A stretch of 64,000 nt of DNA from SZAS-103 sp038323475 (GTDB taxonomy: Bacteria; Pseudomonadota; Gammaproteobacteria; Xanthomonadales; Xanthomonadaceae): the NCBI GenBank assembly GCA_038323475.1, contig JBBQHA010000002.1, forward strand, positions 1-64,000, read 5' to 3'. The position numbers were made by a program, and so were the translations under genes. The notes beneath the pieces were generated by a model. That model ran no database searches. It saw only the letters and a list, made by a program, of their open reading frames with translations, and was not told the origin of the DNA. Position 1 is the stretch's first letter; every line of letters begins with the position of its first letter. Below, in pieces: positions 59,518 to 64,000 of this stretch.

Positions 59518-61857
59518 TCAATCTGCATGGGCAGGATCCGGAGCGGGAGCAACGAAGTTCGCCGGGCCCGCCGGGTTGCTGGCAGGCCGGAAACAGGGAG
59601 ACAGCAGCCACGCAAGGCTGACGCCGAACAACATGCTCAGGCCGAACGTATGCAGGGCCGGAGTGGCCGACAGCGCGAGCAGGCCGAACGACAGCACCGT
59701 GCTGGCGGCACCCAGCGATACTGCCAGCCAACTGGCGGGATCGTCGTGGTGTTCGATCAGGAAAATGCCGTAATCCACGCCCATCCCCAACAGCAGGAAC
59801 TGCGCAAGCACAGTGAACAATTGCAGCGGTTCGCCCAGCCAGCCCAGCAGCGCCAGGCTGAGCAACCCGGCCAGCAGGGTGGGAAACAGGGCGCGCCACG
59901 CTTCACGCCTGAAGCGCCATGCCAGGGCCGCGGTCACCAGCATATAACCAGCGACGAGCATCAGGCTCATCATCCAGCGGTAGCGACCAAGCAACTCGGA
60001 GATGTCGAGGGTGCGGTCGATCCAGCGCACGCCTGGCGTTCCGGAGGCAATGGCTCGCAGGCGCCGCAGGTCGGTGCCGCTGCCGAGCCCCTTCAGCAGC
60101 ACGAGGCTGCCCTGCTGGCCATCGATGGTCCCGAGCCAGAGCTTGCGCAGCGGCGCGGAAACCGGTGAACGCAGCCACCCATCGAGATCGAGACGTGCCG
60201 TCGGCGCGGACACCGGCGCGACCGGCTCGCCGATGGCTGCGGCGACCTTTCGCAGCACGGCAGACTCCACGTTCGCGCTCAACCGGCCATCGGTGCGTTG
60301 GCGCGACTCCGAGGGCACCCAGTCGGATACCGCGACGTAGCCGGTCATGCCGCCATCGGCGACGACCGCGTCCAAGCGCTGGGTCAACAGTTCCTCGCGG
60401 CGCAGGACGTCTTCGGCGCTCGCGGCGCTGACCACGAAGAACTGGGCAGGACTGGGCATGCCGAGCAGGCGGCCGACGTCGCGCTCCTGCTGCATGAGCG
60501 CAGGCGGCGAGTTCTGCAGGCTGCGCAGATCGTCGTGCACGTGCAGCCGAGCCAGGCCGCCGCCGATCACCGCGATCGTACCCAGCGACAGTGCGATGCC
60601 GGAACGCCCGGCGAAGCGCCAGCGCGGCCAACGCGCCAGCGAATCGGCGATGCGGCCGGCAAATGCGCTGTTGCGCGGCGCGCGGCGGTCCAGGACGGGG
60701 AACCAGCACGCCACGGTCAGGAATGCAGCGAGCAGACCGCTGGCGGAAAACACCGCCATCTGCCGCAATCCGGGCAGTGGCGCCAGGCCGAGCGCCAGGT
60801 AAGCCAGCACGCTGGTGGCCAGTGCCAGGGACATGCCCGGCATCAAGTGCCGCATCAGTGAGCGCGGCCCGGTGCCGGGATAGGCCTGCCTGCTCGCGAA
60901 ATAATGGATGCCGAAATCCTCGGCCACGCCGACCAGGCTGGCGCCGAACACCAGGGTCAGCACATGGATCTTGCCGAATACGATCGCCGTCGTGGCGACG
61001 CCCGCCGCCGTCCCGATCACCAGCGACAGACTGACCAGCAGGATCGGCCGCAGGCTCCGGAACGCCAGCCAGACCAGGGTGAGCACCGCCAGCAGCGAAC
61101 CGAAACCGATGGTGTTGATTTCCCAGCTGGCGCGGACCGCGGCCGCTTCGGCATGCAGGGGCACGCCGGCCTCGAGGATGCGGACGCCGGGGTTGGCAGC
61201 CCGGGCGCGCGCGCTGGCGGCTGCCAGCGCGGCCTGGATCCGGCTGTTGCCGTCGAGCCGGAATGTCGATGGATCCGTCTCGAAGCGCAGCAGGATCCAT
61301 TCCAGCCCATTGCCACTGACGCCGATCCAGCCGTCGCGGCTCTGCATCCCCTTGCCGAGGCGCTCCTGCCACCACGGCACCCACAAGCCCAGCGGATCCG
61401 CCCTCCAGTCGGTCAACCCGCCGGCGAGGCCCGGTCCATACAGGCGCGCCAATGCCGCATTGGCCAATTGGTCGATGTCCGCGCCAGTGAGCCGCTTGCG
61501 CTGTTCGGCCGTCAACAGGGAACCGCGGTGGGGGGCGTAGAAATCCAGCGCGGCATCGCCCGACTCATCGGCGGCGACCGGTTTCAGCAATGCGACCGGC
61601 ACTGCCTTCAGGAATGTCTCGGCGGACGACCTGGCCTGCTCGAAGTCGGCGCTGCCGACCAGCACCACGACCTGCTGGGTCGCGCCTTCGGCAATCCGCC
61701 GGTTCGCCGCGGCGAGCATGGCGTCCTGTTTTTCGCCGGGCAACAACGCCAGCACATCGGTGTCGAGCCGCGTGTGCCGCCAGAACCCGACCTGCTGGCA
61801 AGCCAGGCCGATGACCAGCGCGGCCCAGAGCCAGGCCGGCCAATGCCAGGCGCGCAT
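59518..61857 (-). CDS. MMPL/RND-like membrane exporter of the aryl polyene cluster
   Basis: 779 residues. Two six-helix halves: the first helix WHWPAWLWAALVIGL, a periplasmic domain (about 40-235), five helices (about 240-400) with ASLVGVAEDFGIHYF, a second periplasmic domain, and five more helices with LLLGMGVDYGIFLIEHH. The D-Y/F-G-I motifs in both halves are the proton-relay sites of MMPL proteins. It probably exports the polyene lipid or an intermediate across the inner membrane. ATG 61857 follows a GGGG-type ribosome site ten bases after the LolA-like gene. Confidence 0.9.
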   Translation of the reverse strand: MRAWHWPAWLWAALVIGLACQQVGFWRHTRLDTDVLALLPGEKQDAMLAAANRRIAEGATQQVVVLVGSADFEQARSSAETFLKAVPVALLKPVAADESGDAALDFYAPHRGSLLTAEQRKRLTGADIDQLANAALARLYGPGLAGGLTDWRADPLGLWVPWWQERLGKGMQSRDGWIGVSGNGLEWILLRFETDPSTFRLDGNSRIQAALAAASARARAANPGVRILEAGVPLHAEAAAVRASWEINTIGFGSLLAVLTLVWLAFRSLRPILLVSLSLVIGTAAGVATTAIVFGKIHVLTLVFGASLVGVAEDFGIHYFASRQAYPGTGPRSLMRHLMPGMSLALATSVLAYLALGLAPLPGLRQMAVFSASGLLAAFLTVACWFPVLDRRAPRNSAFAGRIADSLARWPRWRFAGRSGIALSLGTIAVIGGGLARLHVHDDLRSLQNSPPALMQQERDVGRLLGMPSPAQFFVVSAASAEDVLRREELLTQRLDAVVADGGMTGYVAVSDWVPSESRQRTDGRLSANVESAVLRKVAAAIGEPVAPVSAPTARLDLDGWLRSPVSAPLRKLWLGTIDGQQGSLVLLKGLGSGTDLRRLRAIASGTPGVRWIDRTLDISELLGRYRWMMSLMLVAGYMLVTAALAWRFRREAWRALFPTLLAGLLSLALLGWLGEPLQLFTVLAQFLLLGMGVDYGIFLIEHHDDPASWLAVSLGAASTVLSFGLLALSATPALHTFGLSMLFGVSLAWLLSPCFRPASNPAGPANFVAPAPDPAHAD

Positions 61858-61867
61858 GCCCCGCAGG

Positions 61868-62476
61868 CTATTCAAACTGCCTGGCCTCGCCGGGGTCCAG
61901 TTCGGCCGGCGCATCGGTCATCGACTGGAACGCGATGTCGGTGCTGTCGCCGCCCTTTTCCTCCAGGTGCACGCTGCGCACGTAGCGGTCGCCCTGCAGG
62001 ACGATGCGTACGAAGACGCGCGCGAGACCCGACTTGCGCGGCAACAATTCGACCCGCCATGCGCCCTCGGGCAGTGCAGTTTCCTTCAGCGTGAAATACT
62101 TCGACAAGGTGTCGACGTCGCCGCCGAGCAACGCCAGCAGCAATGCGTTGACCATGCTCGCGGCCGGCGAACGGGTCTTGTCGAAGACGACCTCGCTGCT
62201 GCCGTCGGCCTGGCGGGTCAACAGCCGGCTCTTGCTGATCACGGTCGTGGATGCGAACGGCTTGCGGGTTTCCCAGAGCACGCCGCGGTCGCGGGCAACC
62301 ACGAAATCGCCCTGCGATGTGAGCGCGTTGTGGAAACCCTGCAGGTGCCGGGTCTGTTCGAACTTGCCGCGCAGGACGGCGGGCTTGGCCAGGCGATCGC
62401 GCACGCCGTCGCCCGGGGCCGCAATGCCCGGCAGGGACAGCAGCAACGCCACGGCAATGAACAGCGCGCGGATCAT
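61868..62476 (-). CDS. LolA-like outer-membrane lipoprotein carrier protein
   Basis: 202 residues. A signal peptide (MIRALFIAVALLLSLPGIAA) is followed by the LolA-type domain with LRGKFEQTRHLQGF and, later, FTLKETALPEGAWRVELLPR. LolA proteins shield lipid tails in the periplasm. Here, between a thioesterase and an MMPL exporter, it more likely carries the aryl polyene lipid than general lipoproteins. ATG 62476 lies on an ATGA overlap with the thioesterase stop. Confidence 0.87.
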   Translation of the reverse strand: MIRALFIAVALLLSLPGIAAPGDGVRDRLAKPAVLRGKFEQTRHLQGFHNALTSQGDFVVARDRGVLWETRKPFASTTVISKSRLLTRQADGSSEVVFDKTRSPAASMVNALLLALLGGDVDTLSKYFTLKETALPEGAWRVELLPRKSGLARVFVRIVLQGDRYVRSVHLEEKGGDSTDIAFQSMTDAPAELDPGEARQFE

Positions 62477-62889
62477 GCGGCCAGCCCCAGGCGCTGCAGC
62501 AACACCGGGGGCGAGACCATGCACATCTCGCGGGTCGCAACATCCACCGCGACCTGGATCGTATGCGCGCGCGTGAGCACCTCGCCGCTTGCGGCATCGC
62601 GGATCAGGTACGCGATCTTCAACCGGTATTCCCATTCCACGATCTCCGCGCGAACCTTCAGCCGCTGGCCAAGCTGCGCGGATCGCACGTATTTCGTGCG
62701 CAGGTCGACGATCGGCCAGATGAACCCGGATGCGTGCATCTGCTGGTAGTCGTAGTCGAATTTGCCCAGCAGGGCGCAGCGCACGAGTTCGAAATACTTC
62801 AGGTAATGGCCATGCCAGACGATCGCCATCGGATCGAGGTCGTGGAAGGCCGGCGTCAGTTCGATCTCCGCGGCGAAGTCAGGGCGCAT
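62473..62889 (-). CDS. Acyl-CoA/acyl-ACP thioesterase, 4HBT hotdog family
   Basis: 138 residues. The 4-hydroxybenzoyl-CoA thioesterase signature is present: FHDLDPMAIVWHGHYLKYFE with the catalytic Asp in D-P-M and Tyr/Phe-Glu downstream (quoted as HDLDPMAIVWHGHY). In aryl polyene clusters this family may release chains or edit intermediates. ATG 62889 overlaps the 3' end of the ammonia-lyase gene by 11 bases; earlier in-frame codons are part of that gene. Confidence 0.87.
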   Translation of the reverse strand: MRPDFAAEIELTPAFHDLDPMAIVWHGHYLKYFELVRCALLGKFDYDYQQMHASGFIWPIVDLRTKYVRSAQLGQRLKVRAEIVEWEYRLKIAYLIRDAASGEVLTRAHTIQVAVDVATREMCMVSPPVLLQRLGLAA

Positions 62890-64000
62890 ACAAGTCCCAG
62901 GCCTCGTCGCGGATCGCACCGATCAACCCCAGCAGCTCGCGGTCCAGCGCGCGATCTTCCTCGATCAGCGGAATCCGCGCCTCCAGATCGGCATACATGC
63001 GCTCCAGCGCCGGCGTCATCGCCAGGTCGGATTGCAGGCGGCGACGCAAGGCGACGCCCTGGCGCACCGACACCAGCAGGCTGGCCGCGACCTGTTCGGT
63101 GAGTTCGAGGATGCGCAGGCAGTCGCGCGCGGCGATGGTGCCCATGCTGACCTTGTCCTGGTTGTGGCATTCGGTCGAACGCGAGAACACCGATGCCGGC
63201 ATCGTCAGCTTCAGCGCTTCCGCAGTCCACGCCGAAACGCTGATCTGCAATGCCTTCAAGCCGTGGTTGAGCGGCGCGCGTTCGCCGGACGCGGCGGACA
63301 GGTTCGCCGGCAGGCCGTGGTTGTAGCGCGCGTCGACGACCAGCGCCATCTGCCGATCCATCAGGTCGGCCAGGTTGGCGACTGCGGTCTTCATCGCGTC
63401 CATCGCGAACGCGATATGGCCTCCGTAGAAATGACCGCCGTGCAGGACCATTTCCTGTTCGGCGTCGATGATCGGGTTGTCGTTCGCGCTGTTGAGTTCG
63501 TTCTCGATGGTTTCGCGGAACCACGGCATCGCGTCTTCGAGCACGCCGATCACATGCGGCGCGCAGCGCAGGGAATAACGGTCCTGCAGGCGCTTTTCGT
63601 TGCGCGGAGGGCGATCGGAGGCGAGGTCGGCGCGCAGCCGTGCAGCGACGCGTTGCTGGCCGGCGTGCGGTTTCACCGAGAACAGGGTTTCGTCGAAGTG
63701 GTGCGCGTTGCCGTCGCTCGACAGCACGTTGTAGGCGGTGATGCGCGTACACAACTTCGACAGATAGTCGGCGCGCCGCCAGGCCAGGCAGGCCAGCGCC
63801 GTCATCACGGCAGTGCCGTTCATGATCGCCAGGCCTTCCTTCGGACGCAGCCGCAGCGGCTCCAGCCGGTGCCGCGCGAGCGCCTCGGCAGCTGGCATCA
63901 CCACCTCGTGCAAGCGGACCTCGCGTTCGCCGCAAAGCACCGCGGCCACGTAGGACAAGGGCGTGAGGTCGCCACTCGCCCCGACCGAACCTTCGGCCGG
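62879..64000 (-). CDS. MIO-type aromatic amino acid ammonia-lyase (5' end beyond window)
   Basis: About 374 C-terminal residues of the histidine/phenylalanine/tyrosine ammonia-lyase family. The MIO-forming triad A-S-G is visible in EGSVGASGDLTPLSYVA at the edge. NGTAVMTALACLA, NELNSANDNPIID and HGGHFYGGHIAFAMDA follow, and the ECHNQDKVSMG segment lies near the C-terminus. Members in flexirubin and xanthomonadin-type clusters are thought to supply the aryl starter. It heads the visible part of the cluster, upstream of the thioesterase. Substrate cannot be assigned because the N-terminal selectivity residues are outside the window; no hut genes are nearby. Confidence 0.87.
   Translation of the reverse strand, partial: PAEGSVGASGDLTPLSYVAAVLCGEREVRLHEVVMPAAEALARHRLEPLRLRPKEGLAIMNGTAVMTALACLAWRRADYLSKLCTRITAYNVLSSDGNAHHFDETLFSVKPHAGQQRVAARLRADLASDRPPRNEKRLQDRYSLRCAPHVIGVLEDAMPWFRETIENELNSANDNPIIDAEQEMVLHGGHFYGGHIAFAMDAMKTAVANLADLMDRQMALVVDARYNHGLPANLSAASGERAPLNHGLKALQISVSAWTAEALKLTMPASVFSRSTECHNQDKVSMGTIAARDCLRILELTEQVAASLLVSVRQGVALRRRLQSDLAMTPALERMYADLEARIPLIEEDRALDRELLGLIGAIRDEAWDLYAP

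Noticed and set aside
62879..64000. hutH of a histidine utilisation operon
   Set aside because: Neighbours are polyene biosynthesis genes and no hutU, hutI or hutG is present in the window.
1..64000. tRNA, rRNA or riboswitch genes
   Set aside because: No cloverleaf with a T-loop GTTCGA-type motif in context, no rRNA segments and no known riboswitch consensus were recognised by eye; a covariance-model scan would be decisive.

Overview
The window reads as a chromosomal segment of a high-GC gammaproteobacterium, most likely of the Xanthomonadales/Lysobacterales. This is inferred from the thrABC operon, an ilv-leu superoperon run by a peptide-leader attenuator, the pcm-like/tolC/waaA/lpxL neighbourhood, and a xanthomonadin-type aryl polyene cluster. 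No rRNA, tRNA, CRISPR array, insertion sequence with a transposase, prophage or origin was seen.

Layout. 1-6.4 kb (minus): an operon for a 2-oxoacid:ferredoxin oxidoreductase (korA, korB) and a GltD-like flavoprotein with two extra [4Fe-4S] clusters. Four small envelope-directed proteins of unknown function are interleaved, mostly with overlapping stop and start codons. 7.0-12.4 kb (plus): thr leader peptide and thrA-thrB-thrC. 12.5-24.5 kb (plus): ilv leader peptide, a textbook attenuator, then ilvD-ilvC-ilvG-ilvM-ilvE-ilvA-leuA-leuC-leuD-leuB, a complete isoleucine/valine/leucine pathway in one tightly packed transcription unit. 24.7-34 kb: two orphan genes, an RND efflux pump with its adaptor, a divergent TetR regulator with a palindromic operator, a Pcm-like methyltransferase and TolC. 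34-39.6 kb: LPS and cell-surface genes (waaA, lpxL-like, glycosyltransferases, O-antigen ligase). 39.9-47.7 kb: pirin, YceI, a RutE-like nitroreductase, an ELM1-family protein, glnE and mgtE. 47.7-53.3 kb: a decayed amine oxidase and a group of envelope proteins (TlpA-like, outer-membrane barrel, DUF2946, a Tyr- and His/Asp-rich protein, a TPR protein). 53.4-64 kb (minus): an aryl polyene pigment cluster with phosphopantetheinyl transferase, two ketosynthases, ketoreductase, dehydratase, methyltransferase, MMPL exporter, LolA-like carrier, thioesterase and a MIO-type aromatic amino acid lyase that runs off the right edge.

The most notable structural signals are these. (1) The thr and ilv control regions appear to be paralogous: each has TTGACA exactly 31 bases before the leader ATG, and the leaders open with a near-identical 29-base segment. 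(2) At least four housekeeping genes (thrA, thrC, ilvD, glnE) carry dispersed palindromic repeats inside their reading frames, adding short low-conservation peptides. (3) An amine oxidase gene has been reduced by a frameshift, an internal deletion and loss of its 3' end, leaving a remnant that reads in frame into mgtE. (4) Orphan envelope proteins are woven into the 2-oxoacid oxidoreductase operon.
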